Positions 39,508 to 52,922 of a stretch of 64,000 bases of DNA are shown here, one piece after another. The notes under the pieces are model-generated. The model had not been told where the DNA came from, searched no databases, and saw only the letters and a program-made list of their open reading frames with translations. Position 1 is the first letter of the stretch. Each line of letters begins with the position of its first letter. Source of the DNA: Cercis canadensis (lineage: Eukaryota > Streptophyta > Magnoliopsida > Fabales > Fabaceae). The stretch is from NCBI GenBank assembly GCA_003255065.1, contig QAOA01003428.1, positions 42,580-106,579 of the forward strand, written 5' to 3'. The translations under genes were made by a program, and so were the position numbers.

Positions 39508-42500
39508 ATGACACTAAACTGGGAACTTAAAAGTTGCTGTAACCACGAGCAGGTTGTGTTTCTGGTCACTGTCGGTGTCTGCACTGTAGTTATACTCGCG
39601 GTATGTCTCTTCGATGTTGCAGCTTTTGTTTTTGTTTTTAGTTACTGTCTTGTACTTCAACTAAGCTGCATTGGATCCGTAAGAGAACCCCAGTTCCTTA
39701 AAAGAGACAAGCTGGAAACTTTACCTCATCTGGGTAAGATTCTTGTAACATTATGCCATATTCATCAATATATCAACGGCATTTTGTAAATGGGTATCTT
39801 GCAAACTTCATAGAGCTTCTTCTCAATCAATCCCGGATTGAGTCAGTTTAGAATAAGCTTGGTTGTGAACAGAGTCTCCAAATTCTGCTGTTCTATTCTT
39901 TGTGATTTTTGAATATTTGATTGTACACCTTAGTGGAATTTGAGAATCTGAATCTATGTACGGAACTTCAGCCATCTGGAAGACCAATTTTATATTTATA
40001 CCAAAACTATTGTTTTTAAGCATTTGATGAATGTAGAATTTGTAACCAATGATCTTGTGAATCTTTCTTTAATTCCTTGCAGCTATGGAGAACAGTGTTG
40101 CTCAAACCTTTTAAGCTTGTCACCGTATTTATTCATGAGGCAAGCCATGCAATTGCTTGTAAACTTACATGTGGTCATGTAAGAAGCTCTTTTCTTCCCC
40201 CATCTTTATTATCTGCGAAATAAATAATAGTAATGTTGATAAATTGTTGAAGAGTACATATTTTTGGTTAGTTTAAAATTAGTTTACCAGATTATGTTTA
40301 TGTTATATATATTGATGATTGTCTGTTGTCACAAACAATTGACTCTTTTTCTTCTCTATCTGCCAAATATTTTACTGGATGGCTCTACATAACAGGGCAT
40401 TTAATTGTTTTGTGTTAACCTGCAGAATCAGTCGTTACTCGCACACATGATTGTGACATTGGTTTGTAAACTATAAGAAAAAGTGAAGGTGATCTTGAAA
40501 TGCATAACTTAAAGGACATAACTCATAACTGTGTACTGTACAAAGTTTTAAACCTTACTAGGAAACATCCTTCTGAATGAGCACCCATACTGTATAGTTA
40601 TAGCCAACTAGCGTATTAGTTGAGGATATGGAGTGTACTACGCAGATTAAGGTAGCTTGGGGATCCCAGCAATAAAAATGACTTTTCTAGTGTGATAAAC
40701 ATGGCACTTGATCTTGATGTTTCTAATATTCATGCAAATTCCCCTTCTCAGCACTTGATGTTTATATTCTTCAGATTGTTACTTTCCATGTCTCTGTAAA
40801 GCATGCGTTTGAAACACATTTAAGTTGAATAATGTTGAGCATAAACATTATCACCCTGGCTGAAACTGGCAGCTTGCAAGAATATAGACGTTTTGCTTTC
40901 TGTATCTTCCTTATTTGTTAGCTCAAAGGAGTGTGCCATCGAATTTATGATGCTCTGGACTCTTTTTCCTTCTTTTGGTTCAGGACATGAGAAAAATTAG
41001 AAGTCTGCTTTCTGTGAAAAACTGAGCAAACCCTCCCCTTTAATGACACTGCAATAAGAGAGATACAAAAATTAACCCCTTCCAACAAATAACCATTAAA
41101 ACTATCTTAGTTAATTCATTTAAAATCTTATATACATGCCTTTCCTACAAAATATAACTTTATAACTGTGGATTCAAAATGACCCACATCAGTTTAATCA
41201 AAGATATTCCTTAATACTTCCTCAATAAATCTCAACCTCATGTACTAACCAAGTTAGTTAATGCATCTGGGCACAGTGAGGTTGAGGATTGAGCAATCAG
41301 GTTGTTTAGTTGTTCAATAATATTTGAACAGATTATAATTTAGTTATTGTATGAGGTTGGTGTGAAGGCCTCAAGTTAATAAAAAATTTGTACTTAATTT
41401 TGATTTGGTTCTCATACTAGTTTAATTTGCAGGTAGAAGGGATCCAGGTTCATGCAGATGAAGGTGGAACTACCCAAACACGAGGAGGCATATACTGGTT
41501 AATTTTGCCAGCTGGATGTATTGTCCATCATACTTGTGTTTATTTTTAAAACTTTGTCTTGCTAATTGTATTTATAGTTCTCATGCAACAGGTGGACATG
41601 CAGGAGTCTTTGAAATGTTGAAATGCATTGTCATTTGTGATATTTTCTGGGCCTATAATCTAACATGCAGCAATTATTTAAATATCTACAGTTTATTATC
41701 TTCATTAAACATTATCATTGTTGATGTTACTACCTGTAAATTTTTGGTTTTATTTGATCCACTTCTCATAATCTATCCTCATGTTAGCGATCCAGATCTT
41801 GGTTCATCCTTCTGGGGCATGATCTTGATACTTGCATCAACAAATCTTCTTACTGCAAGAATAGCTGCGGGGTGCTTTATTGCTGCTCTAGTTATTGTAC
41901 TCTTTGTAGCAAAAAACGTAAGCAATGAACACTGCATCATATTTTTCAAGTGACCAATCTCATAGGTGCTACAATAATACATTTTCTATTGAAAATGTGA
42001 CTTCAGAAACAGATTGTACATGTTTCAGCATCCATGATAGTATGTAAATGCAAACATATTGATAACACCAAATATCAGCTTTATCATTCATAAAATTCTG
42101 AAATAACTTAGATGTCTTTGCTCTTCATGTGTTCGTGCGTGCATGTCTTTGTGGGAATACATTTACGTTCTGTGTGGTGACATTTATCCAGTATGATAGG
42201 TCTGTCGTATACTATGGGGGTCTGAATCATTATTTTTTTATCTCCATGCATTGCACATGCAGTGGACACTTCGAGGACTTTGTATTGGTATGTGCAGCCG
42301 TGCCTTCATTGTTAAAGAAACTCAGTATTCTGTAAGTTACACCTGCTGCATCATATCTCTCAGTGTATTTTATTGCTTGTATGTTGGACTCTCAGGATTT
42401 ATTATTTTCCTTGGTGTAATATGGGCTCTGCAAGAGACAACCAAAATTCGAATACTACGGTACATAATCTTGTTCATAGGTACATGCTGTAATGAAGTTT

Positions 42501-43312
42501 TTCTTTATATATTCTTTGGTGAATTTTTTTAAAAAAATTAAATAAATAAATAAACTGTGTTGCACCATCTTGGCTGTGCAAGGGTAGATTTAGAATTCTA
42601 AGGGTGGGAAGGCCAAAACAGATTGCTTAGAGGCTCTTCAGAAACAACATAAGGTTTTGGATAATTGATTCTGTATTTTAGAAAATATGATGTTCAACCT
42701 AAAAGTTGAAAGTTTAATTTCAAGAATTTTGGGGACTTGCTTTTCTCTGGAGGCTATAGCCTAGGTGGTGCAAGGGCTTATATCTAGGAAGGGGTCCTTG
42801 GTCTGACCTGGGAGTCCTCCCTCAAGATAAGGTTCATCTGCTTCAACTGTCTTCAATAAGAAATACATTTTTATTAACTCTTGTTATTATATCAAATGCA
42901 GGTGTAATGAACAGCTTGTTTTCAGTATATGGTATGGATTTGAACTCTAATTTATTTTTTCATTGTGGCCTTTATGAAGCGGTAAAAGCTGTCTAACATA
43001 ATGATGCAGATATTTACGATGATCTGATCTCCCGTAGAGTTCACTCCAGTGATGCTGAAAAATTCGCTGAAGTGTGTCCTTGCCCATGTAATGGTGTTGG
43101 ATGGGGTGTTATTTGGTGAGGATATGTCATTAAGAAGATTTGACTTCGACTTTGCTCTTTTTCTTTTTTTATCTGACAAGCAAAGATAACCTGATATCAT
43201 ATTTAAGTTGTGTTTTTTCATTTCACTAATTCTAAACTCTATTCGCAGGGGTTTAATATCATTCATCTTTCTTTGCGGAGCTGTGTATCTGGGTGCTGTG
43301 TTCTTGTCATGA
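39508..43312 (+). CDS. peptidase M50B-like multi-pass membrane protein
   Basis: Nine exons: 39508-39600, 40083-40178, 41433-41517, 41796-41917, 42263-42287, 42396-42479, 42902-42931, 43010-43115, 43249-43312, giving 234 residues with all phases consistent. The protein has an N-terminal hydrophobic helix (VVFLVTVGVCTVVILA), the zinc-protease motif HEASH at residues 49-53, then GGTTQTRGGIYWLILPAGYLG and several further membrane helices, ending VYLGAVFLS. This is the M50B-like family (At1g67060 type, by memory). The metal motif suggests membrane peptidase ancestry. A substrate is not known to me. Two exons are very small (25 and 30 nt). Confidence 0.92.
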
Positions 43313-45675
43313 GGTAGATTCCGATTCATCAATCTTTTAATCGATGCATGAACCACTTGCTTGGATGTGTATATGTTTGAATATGGCGTTGTCTAATGAT
43401 AGTACCATTTGACTAGATTCCTCCTTTATCTTATACAAACCTTGTGTTTGTTTCATCTGTAAGGTGAGAACAAAGGTAATATGGGTAGTTTACACATAGC
43501 ATCTAGGGAAGTCAAGTATAGGAGATAAGGATTTGAGAAAGGGTGAAGGCTCAAGTTTAACTTGTGTAGAAGTAATAGGAAAAGATATGATCACAGGAGA
43601 TGTAGGGAGAATCAGCTCTTCGTGGTGCTAAACAAGTAAGGAGATTCCATTTAGTGAGGCCAAATTTTATTTTGAACAACAATTGTAGCTCTAGATGTTG
43701 CTTAGCAATTTGCATTGGAAGCTGAGGTAATTATATGAAATGATGCATTTAACTATTACAAATGGAAGATAATGCTGAAACTTAACCAGTTCATCTTAAC
43801 TAATTTTGCTAAGGTTTTAATATATCATTTGACAAAGCAATCTATTTTCACTTGTTGCCCTCTATAAATGTAAAAAAGAAAACAATGTGTTAAACTATTT
43901 ATCAGTGAAATCATTGAAGTTATTGATGGCTACCTAGTCTTGCTGGAGAATATCAACAAAATGTTTAAGTTCAAAATAGCAATGAGTGAGAAGCAAAGAA
44001 AATAACATCTTAAACTGTTTCGATGTAAATGTGCAGGTAAGAAGATTGTGCTACAAGTTATGCGACTAATGAGAAGCAATTTGAATCAATCTATCAGGCT
44101 TTAGTATACCGTTTCTGAATGCCATTTCATTTTTAAGGAGGCAGAGTCTTGTGTTAGATTCTTCGGCTTTATTCATTCATCCTATTCATGGGTGTCCATG
44201 ACTCTTTATGAACTTAAATGGAAAAAATTCATAAGCTTTCAGCTTTTGAAGCGACCGAATATCATTTTTGTTTTTTATCACACAAAAAAAATTCAGCTGT
44301 TATCTGTAATATTAATATTGAAACCCATTTGTCTCCAAGAGGAATCTTATTGATTTAGTGTTCAGCACTTCATCATGGAGGGCTATTTTCTTTATGTGTG
44401 CAAGAGTTACTGGTCTAAACAATAAATTGGGATAAAGAAATGAAAAGTGTAAGAATTGTCTTGCATTATAATTATGGACAATTCTATGTCCTTACAAAAA
44501 AAAAAAAGAAGACATTATTTTGACCATAGAGCATTGCTAGTGTCCTGAATTAGGGCCTGAATATGAGCATCACTATAGTTTATTCTATGAGGCATGCCTG
44601 TATCATGGAGTGAACTCGAGTAAGAAAATGCACAAGAAAAAGAAGAAATGAATGGTGCTAGTAATTGTGGATTTTTATTTATTGGGGGAATTTTTCTTAT
44701 TGAGCATGTGTCTGGGTTATTGGTTTAAGAAGTCATTAGGTGTGGAAATAACAGAGGAAAGAAATAAAACTATATAACAAAAGGAAAGAAAAGTTAAGAG
44801 CTATCAAAAGTCTAAGATTCTTTTTCATGTCAAGGCCTCTATGTACTTTTAGTCAATTTTCATGCAGAGAAATAATTGTTGCACATTTTGGTGTGTAAAA
44901 AATTTGAACTAATTAATATCAGCTTAATTAAATTTATATACTATGTGCAAATAATATAACTCTTTCATATAAAGTTATTATTGTTAGTATTGATATGCAT
45001 ATATATGTGTCAATCTCCTTTCTTTGTTCTTACTAAATTTTGTAACTCGTTATAAGAAGAAATCCACTTTATTTTTTATTTAAAAAAAAATGCGGGTATG
45101 AGATTAACATTACTTCTTTTTGGACTATTTTCTCAATATATAGTTCTAAATACAGCGGATTGGATATTCAAAAAAAGCATACATAAAGAGAGAACTAATT
45201 TCCTTCCTATTTTAGTGGATTTAACATCTATTATTGTAGAATAGCACTCTAATCTAATCTTTTGCACACTTTCTGTCAAGCATTCACGAAAACAAGTAGC
45301 TGTGATACTTTCCTTTGCTAAGAAGAGCTCTACTTACACACTCTTTGTTTAATTTATCCTATTGAAATGCAATTGAACTTAACTTTCTGAAAAGCAAATG
45401 CAAGCCTTAAAAGATAGATCCATTTAGAATTTGAATTCTTAACCTACTTTTCCGTAGAATTCTTCACAAGCATTTAGGGTCAAAGGGCATGTTTGATTCC
45501 AGAAGAGAACACTTTTAAAAAAAATTTCAAATCCTACATCAATAAGGCATACCACATAACTTAAAGAATTCCCAAAATTAAATCCATCATGAAAGTCAAC
45601 TAGTCAACAAAATTGTAAACATCATCCACCATATGCAATTCCAGAAAAAAATTCAAGCTGATATTGGAGGTGACT
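43313..45675. other. intergenic DNA between convergent genes
   Basis: The 3' UTRs of the M50B-like and eS7 genes with AT-rich spacer between. No gene or clear repeat seen. Confidence 0.5.
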
Positions 45676-47542
45676 CTAAGCCTCTGTGATAGGATACTCA
45701 AACACTACATCTTTGCCCGACAGCTTCCTGTATACTGCAGCAAAAGTCTCAAGCTTGTATTCAGTGTTGTTTCGCTCCTTAGGGTCCAAGAAAACCTGTC
45801 CAAAGAATGACAAAGTAATGATTAACAAGGGAATGAATAAAATAAGAATATATTATGATACTGAATTCCATGGGCAAAAGTTCAACTGTAAGAAACCATT
45901 TTTCGAAACCCACTTGCACGTTCATTAGCTAGGCTAACTAGATGCATTTTACAGCAAAGCTTCAATAGCAACAATAGCTCTAGGTTTACCTTCATGATCT
46001 TGGACCCATCAACCCGATACCTAATACGCTTCCCAACAATCTCAGCAGGTAATACAACATCCTCTAGCATTGCCTCATGCACAGCAGTGAGTGTACGAGT
46101 GCGGGGACGCTGAACAGCAGAACCCTTCTTTGGTGGCCTCAATATCCTCCGGGTAGCAATCACGATAACATCCTACAAGTTTAAGAAGATTTAGGACATA
46201 CAACAAAATGAAACTTGACAGGAAACAGGAGTAATATGGTAACTTGAAAAGGGGCCTACAATAAAAACAACAATTTATCAAATAAGACTAATCACACCTG
46301 TAGTTCGTTTTCCCCTTCCTATTTTCTAAAAGAAAAAAAGGATAGACGTGAAGTGAATTCTTCATCCACATATACAGCTTCCGATTGAATAGTTATACAA
46401 GAAGTAGGTCATTAATTCAACATCATAATCTAGAGGCTAAAAACTTCCATTATAGCTTTAGCGGCATGCGAAACAACTTGGGCCTTACAGATGACTCAAA
46501 CTGCTTCCCACAGAAACAGAAACTTCGCACCAGGAGGTTGAGAAACAGATCCAAGAGATAAAAAATCCAACAAGCATTCCAAATGAGGAGCAAAGTATTT
46601 TGGAGGAGCTTAAAAATGGGACACATAAAACTGTCATAACAGAGGAATACGGAAATATCATGCCAAAACTTCAAAAATTTATAGAGCTTCCCACTCTGAG
46701 GATTCCTGTTAAAAAAGAGATCCACCCCTTCCAAAAGGGAAGCAAACTCATATACTACCAAGTTTACAACTTACCATTCCACTAGTAAGAGTTTCCACCA
46801 ACTCAAATACTAGTAAACCTTGAACATAAGCCATGATAAAAGTTTTCTCGAAGTATAGTTTTTAAGAAGTAATGCTAAGTAAATTTCTCAGACAGAAACT
46901 ACATCAAAATGACAAAGCCTATGACCCTTGCTACAATAACATACCAATGACAGCTACTATACAAACTACCAAAACAAAGGGGGTGGCAATATTAATAATG
47001 GGATACAAAAATAATTAAAATAACTGTTTTAAGTGTCAATATATGTCCAATCTATGCATGACAAAGATATTAGACTTTGCGTACCTTCCCACTGAATTTC
47101 TTCTCAAGCTCTCTGACAAGCCTAACATGAATCTTCCGGAAAGCTTTCCTTAATCTATAGGGGACATGAATAACCACAGCCTTGCGATTGCCAGAAACAT
47201 CAATTTGGCTGAATATAAAGAAAAATGCCACTCATAAGCCAGGAAAAATAAAACAGATATTTTCACACACGCAAGCATAAAACACACATTCTTACAGTGC
47301 GGAATTGATGTATAGATCTTTTAGATCACTTTTCAGCTCCTGGTTGGTATTTTCCAAATCAAACAATGCCTGCAACAATAAAGATTTAATATTTATCTGT
47401 TAGCAAAAAGAAGGAAACAGACTACCAGCTCCAGCAGCAGAAATATTTTATAATGTCAAAATAAAACCTGTCCAACTGACTCTTCAAACTCGGTTGGCTC
47501 AGCATCTTTATCTTTGTGGATTTTCTTCCTTGATGAGTACAT
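45676..47542 (-). CDS. RPS7: 40S ribosomal protein eS7
   Basis: Coding exons in gene order: 47468-47542, 47296-47369, 47085-47208, 45990-46172, 45676-45795, giving 191 residues, the standard plant length. The protein runs [19 protein letters not shown], then the core [37 protein letters not shown] and [20 protein letters not shown], and ends [10 protein letters not shown]. It is a component of the small ribosomal subunit needed for pre-18S rRNA processing. The ATG lies 8 nt after an acceptor, so a leader intron separates it from a non-coding first exon ending at 48663. No residue looks abnormal, so this copy is probably functional. Confidence 0.97.
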
Positions 47543-48662
47543 CTTCACAACTCTGGCCCAGGAATTCAGGGGGAAAATATCAACTATCTACTAGTAATAT
47601 ACAATTAAAGAATGGAACATGGCTGAAGTTGTTAACTTGGGGGTAGAGAAGATACATTAGTTTGGTGTAGATATCTGACTTAAGACAGAGCATAATCACA
47701 TCATGCATAGACAAACAAAAACTATATTGCAAATACTACAACGAGGTAAGTTATAAAGAAAAAGAAGAAACAACTTCCTGCATGAATTACTAAATAAAAA
47801 TTCCATCATATCATCAATTTGCTGCACAAAATAACAACATGAATAGTTCTAAATTTCTAATTCTAATCCGTTTGCAGGCTTGCCAGAAAAATTACCGGAC
47901 TAACCACACAGGAATGTTATGGTCTTTCAGAATTGTCTCATTAAACTGATTTTTAAACTTCAAATAGGAGTATGAAACAAGAATGTAAGCTGAAAAGGAA
48001 GTTCAACCAGCTAGAAATTAAACAATTCTAAAGGTAATAGGAAGTAGAGCGACATTGTTATGACCTCAAATATCCTACACCTGAGACAAGTTACACTTGT
48101 AGCTCACGTATAATCTGACTGGAATTCGAAGGGCAAACTCAGAAGGGTAAACTCGGATTAGCAAAGACAATGAGGATTCCTATAACTTCCTATTAAGGAT
48201 TCCCCAAGCAGACAGACAGCAATTAGGATTAAACCAGCTTTAAGGTCCACAACCCTCAGGAGAAGCAACAGAGCAACCCGGGAAAATTTTCACAATGCCA
48301 TATTTTTTCATGTTCTCCCGATAAAAGGTGCCCTTTTTATTTGAATCTCGTTGCAAAAAAAATAAAAGGGAAAACATCAACTTCACAATTTGATAAAAAA
48401 ATTTCAAGCATTTTCGGCGAATAGAATTTCAAAGCAACGCGCTTTTCTAAATTAAAATTTTCAGGTTCCAGTTTCTGTGTAAGCAATCAATCTATGTCAA
48501 CAAACAAAACGTTCGATTTAACTTTCACAACGCGAATATTATATTTGTTGCCGAGAAAATCTGAAGAGGAGAACATTTCTTCCAGTTTCCATTGAGACAT
48601 GCGGAAAATTGCTGATTAGTGGATGAATGTCTTGGAAAACAAACTGGGTTTCAGCTACGTAC

Positions 48663-48735
48663 CTCAAGAAGATGCAAGCCCCGGAGAGATCTGCTGCTAG
48701 AGTGAGAGTCCCTGGGCAGATTTCGCAGTACAGTG
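48663..48735 (-). other. RPS7: non-coding first exon of the eS7 gene (5' boundary uncertain)
   Basis: On the minus strand a donor (GAG|GTACGT) ends this leader at 48663. The matching acceptor lies 8 nt before the ATG. The leader is pyrimidine-rich, as usual for ribosomal protein genes. The 5' end is a guess. Confidence 0.6.
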
Positions 48736-48750
48736 AAAACCCTAGGGTTT
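48736..48750 (-). promoter_or_regulatory. palindromic telo box upstream of eS7
   Basis: AAAACCCTAGGGTTT is a telo box (AAACCCTA) on both strands, placed next to the first exon. Telo boxes are a hallmark of plant ribosomal protein promoters and support co-regulation with the translation machinery. Confidence 0.75.
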
Positions 48751-49561
48751 GGGATTTGATTAGATTATAAAGATTCAATGAGCGACATAGATTGGCTGTT
48801 TGGAAACATGGACGGGTGAGATTCATTGAGAGGTGTGTTGTGAATAAATGTATCATAGCCGTTAGTGTCATCGCATCGGATGGTGATAATATTTTATATA
48901 TTAACCATATTAAAAGAATACCAAAAGATAGAAAATTTCTATTCCACAAGGACCACATCCATTGGTTAGACATTACAACGATACTATTTTCCTTCGACCT
49001 AATTTTATTATAATATATTTTCATGTATTTCTTTTTTATTTCATTTTATCTTATTGTTATCACTTCAATTATTTCAAAATATATAAACATTCATTTTTTA
49101 TATCAATAAATTTTTAAATTTCAATGATTGAAACCAATTAAATATATGATCTAAATAAATACAAGTATAAAGTATTATATATGTTTCTTTTCCTTTTTTT
49201 TTCAAAACAATTATATTTCCATTTTTTTTTAGTTTATTTCATCAATAGGTATGCTATATCATGTAAAATTATTAAAATATCTCTTAATACTATATAATTA
49301 TTTTATTGATAGATGTTATTATTTTATTTATATTTGAACATAATAATTACATATATAAATAAAATAACATCATAACAACAAGGGATATTTTGATCATTTC
49401 TTATCATACAGTAGACACTTACATGAAAATTTTATTCATTTAGCATTTTATGGTATTTTATTCTAAGTTTTAAAACCTTAGAATTATTGTCTCTTTCTTT
49501 GTCTGGAAATTATATTTCCTTTTCAAGTTCAAAACGCCATGGCTTTTACTACTAAGTGTCG

Positions 49562-49750
49562 TAGTGAAAGTGGTAAGAAATGGTTAGCTTAAATAAAAGA
49601 GTGTAGGTTGGAATCCTTACCAGGGCGCTTGGTGGTGCTAAATCTAGACACTGCTAATTAGGTAACAATGGGCCTCGTGGAGTTTGGTCATCCAGTAATT
49701 GCTAGTATTAAGCTGAATGCTCCCTAGCCCAGTACATTAAAGAAAATAGA
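49562..49750 (+). mobile_element. possible SINE remnant with pol III box A and box B
   Basis: TAGTGAAAGTGG (49562-49573) fits box A. GGTTGGAATCC (49606-49616) is box B with one change. The spacing is right for a tRNA-derived SINE head. The tail runs into AAAGAAAATAGATATATAAA. No target duplication was found, so this is tentative. Confidence 0.35.
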
Positions 49751-49884
49751 TATATAAATGGAGATATATCATGGATCTCCAAGCCCATCCAAAATTCAGT
49801 AGCCTTCTAATGGATTTGTATTTTCCAATGGAGCAGGGAAAGGTAGACTATGGTTTCAGCGTCTTCTTCTTTGTCTTCTTCCTC

Positions 49885-49930
49885 CTCACTCCTCACTCCT
49901 CACTCACTCTCAACTCACTCTCAACTCACA
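49885..49930. repeat. CTCACTC tandem repeats
   Basis: Units of CTCACTC and CTCAACTCACT repeat several times. Confidence 0.6.
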
Positions 49931-50254
49931 TGTCGTCAGTCTTACTTTTCCGGCCACTTATAGGACTTTTATTTGTTTGTTTTGTTTTGTTTCGTTTCCG
50001 TTGAGGGAAAAATGAAAATCAATTTATGCCAATTCCATCATTGGTTGCGTCACTAACTTGTTTTACCATTATCATGTCCATTTCATATCAGATTCAAATC
50101 TAAATCTGCATTTATTTCGTTAGAAATTGAAGGAGTGATTATAACCATTTAGCCATCAACCACCCAACTTCTGTTTGGGTTCTTTGTATTTATGTTGACT
50201 GCAAATTGAAGTCTACCAAAATACACTATACAAATTGGACTTAATTGCCTTTCA

Positions 50255-50295
50255 TCTTTCTATCTCTATCTCTATCTCTATCTCAATCTCAATCT
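50255..50295. repeat. (TCTATC)n then (TCAATC)n microsatellite
   Basis: Hexamer repeats of CTATCT followed by CAATCT. Confidence 0.75.
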
Positions 50296-51786
50296 TATCT
50301 CGTAGTCGGCAGTCGTCACAAGTAAGCGCAAGCTATTGCACGCTACTCTTTGATTTCACATTGTTTTACAAATACATATTTCATAGCATTTCAGTATAAA
50401 TCAACCCACCAAAATTTGCATCCTCTCTTACAACTTTAATCTCATACCTTAAACTAAACTAATGTACTATAGTATGAGATATGTTATATGCAAATTGTGT
50501 TTCTAATAAAAGGTATAAATATTTTATGCTTGCTTGTTTGCTAGAAGAATAAAATGATGTAAACAAAAGGAAAAAAAAAATATGTGAATTTATTTTCCTC
50601 ATCAAATATAAACGAGATATACTAAAGTAAAAAAATAAATAAATTAAAGGAACAGGGTGTGATGTGGATACAAACCATTTTTATTTTTGGGTACATAAGG
50701 ATACAAAGAAAATTAATATATGTTTGTATCATGTTGTTATTCTTATGTTTTGTTTAGAACTATTCTGATTGATTGAGAATAATGTAAAAGTTTCTCTAAT
50801 TTCATCTCAAATTAAGTAAGATAAAAGAAAGTAATTTAATCTAACCTACTTTTTTTTTTTTACATGTTTTACAATACTCGAAGAATAAAAGTTGATATAT
50901 TGTAATTTTTCTAAATATCTACTCATTATTTTTTTTATTTTAATAATAAAAATATTTTTGAGTTAACTTTCGTACATTAAAACTAATTCTTTTTCAAGTG
51001 ATCTTAAAAAGTACCATCATATTAATATAATACATTTAAAATAAAAAGTTATTATAAGTGGTAGCCCAAAGATTAAAAGTGACATGTCCTTAAATTTAAA
51101 TCTGCATTTATTGCGTCACAAACTTTTACTTTCCTTTCGATTTCTCTTAAGCACATTTTAGATACTAAAATCACGTTAGCTTTTAATAGTAATTTTCACA
51201 TTGGAATCATGCCGCAGATATCGGTGGGGTCTCATCCACAAAGAGGTGAATCTTACTAGGAAATTAGAAAACAAGAAGGAGCTATTTCCTAGACTTGGCT
51301 CATCAAGTAGGTGGCGAAATGTCAAATCTGAATTATTATTATTATTATTTTTTTAATAAAAGCGTGTAATGCACTCAGAAAGGTAATGAGAAATAATGCA
51401 GGGTAGAGTAGAGATAAAATCTTTAAAATTAAACACGTGATGTTATTAAATTCACAAGTTATTTACCTAAAATATAAAGATTGTAGTTTTGTTGAGGTTT
51501 CCAATTCTGTTTATGTCTCTGTTCAACTTTCAATTTGTCATGGGTTCTATTATGCAAAACCGCTCTTATTCGACTAATCCATCATAGTGGTTGCATTATG
51601 AGTTTTCTAATATATAATCCATGTACTTGAGTTTCTTCAAATGGTTACATTGAATTGGTCGGGTGATCATAGACTCGGAATTTGCACTAAAACAATTGCC
51701 CTGTATATAACATTAGTAGAAAATGAAGGACAAATAATAATACAAACATTTGTCGGTGGGTTATTCCAAAAATGAACCCAAAGTTG

Positions 51787-52922
51787 TTACTTTTGTAAGT
51801 TCCTAAACTGCCATAGTTCATCCATGTTCCACGTGCTACTTGAAAAATCATTGTCCACCCAATTGCTCTGTGCCACTTGGCAGTCACCAACATGGTATTC
51901 CATATCCTGACCTGTTGCTATTGTAGCTTCGAGGTTGAAGGATTCCATGTCGTAGACATTGTTATTGACAGAGTAGTAGCCATCATACACAAACGTGCTC
52001 ATGTCAGTGTTGTCTAAGGCATGAAATTGAGTGGTAGCGGATCTCAAGAATTGAGGCAGAATTGGAGTATTTGCTGATTCTGAAGAACACATGTTGTGGT
52101 CTAAGTCTGAGTTGTGTTGATGCTGATCCAAAAAACTGACAACAGGAATTTGTGGTGGGATTTTCCCTATTTCTGAATACTGATCAGAAACAGTGTCAAG
52201 AAACAGAGGAATTGGTTGGTTTTGGAGTGACATGGCTGAAGAAGATGAATCTCTTGCTTTCTGCAACAATCTTGGCACCCAAAATCGCCTAACCAGTTGT
52301 TTAAACTCAGTGCTATCCGTGTCAATTTTAAGATGTCTTGCTTGTTTCTGCACCCGGGTTCTCCAATAGTTCTTGATCTCATTGTCTGTCCTCCCCGGCA
52401 AATGTTGTGCTATCTTTGACCATCTACAATCATAAACAAGGAATTCAAATCAAATAAAAATCCAAGTTTTGGAATTGATATTGATAGTGGAAATGGTTAA
52501 TTTCTTTTTTTCAAGAATCAAAGCATAGGCACCTGTTGCCCCACTTGGAGTGGAGTTCAAGAATCAAAAGCTGCTCTTGAGGAGTTAGATTTCCACGCTT
52601 CACATCTGGCTTTAGATAGTTTAACCATCTTAGTCTGCAACTCTTTCCTGTTCTTCTCAGCCCTGTACGAAAGAAAGCTAATGAGAATCAGTACAAAGAT
52701 TGGTATCAAAGCTTTATATCAGTAACCAGCTAGTTAATTTGTTGACTTTTGTTTTTTCAGATTACCTGAACGTTTTGCAAGCAAATTCCAACGCCCTTCT
52801 CCGTGATTATTAATGTATTGAGTGAGCAGAGTATCCTCTTCCATAGTCCAAGGTCCTCTTCTAAGCTCATTATCATCTTCACTAGAGCTGCTAATGCTCT
52901 TTGAAGAAGAAGAAGAAGACAT
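51787..52922 (-). CDS. R2R3-MYB transcription factor, MYB62/MYB116-like (subgroup 20)
   Basis: Three exons: 52766-52922, 52533-52662, 51787-52423, giving 307 residues. A Ser tract precedes R2, which starts [19 protein letters not shown]2 and R3 follow in order, with [39 protein letters not shown] and [14 protein letters not shown]. After the MYB domain come [12 protein letters not shown] and a C-terminal [10 protein letters not shown], both shared with MYB62/116-type proteins. The two introns sit at the classical R2R3-MYB positions. It is a nuclear DNA-binding regulator. In Arabidopsis MYB62 acts in phosphate starvation and gibberellin responses, but that role is not shown for this copy. Confidence 0.94.

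Larger units (their letters stand above)
48751..51786. other. intergenic DNA between eS7 and the MYB gene
   Basis: AT-rich. It holds a tRNA-like (SINE-like) segment at 49562-49750 and short tandem repeats at 49885-49930 and 50255-50295. No gene is supported. Confidence 0.5.

Noticed and set aside
46450..46761. 103-codon frame inside an eS7 intron
   Set aside because: The surrounding eS7 exons splice cleanly over it. It may be transposon debris, but no domain is visible.
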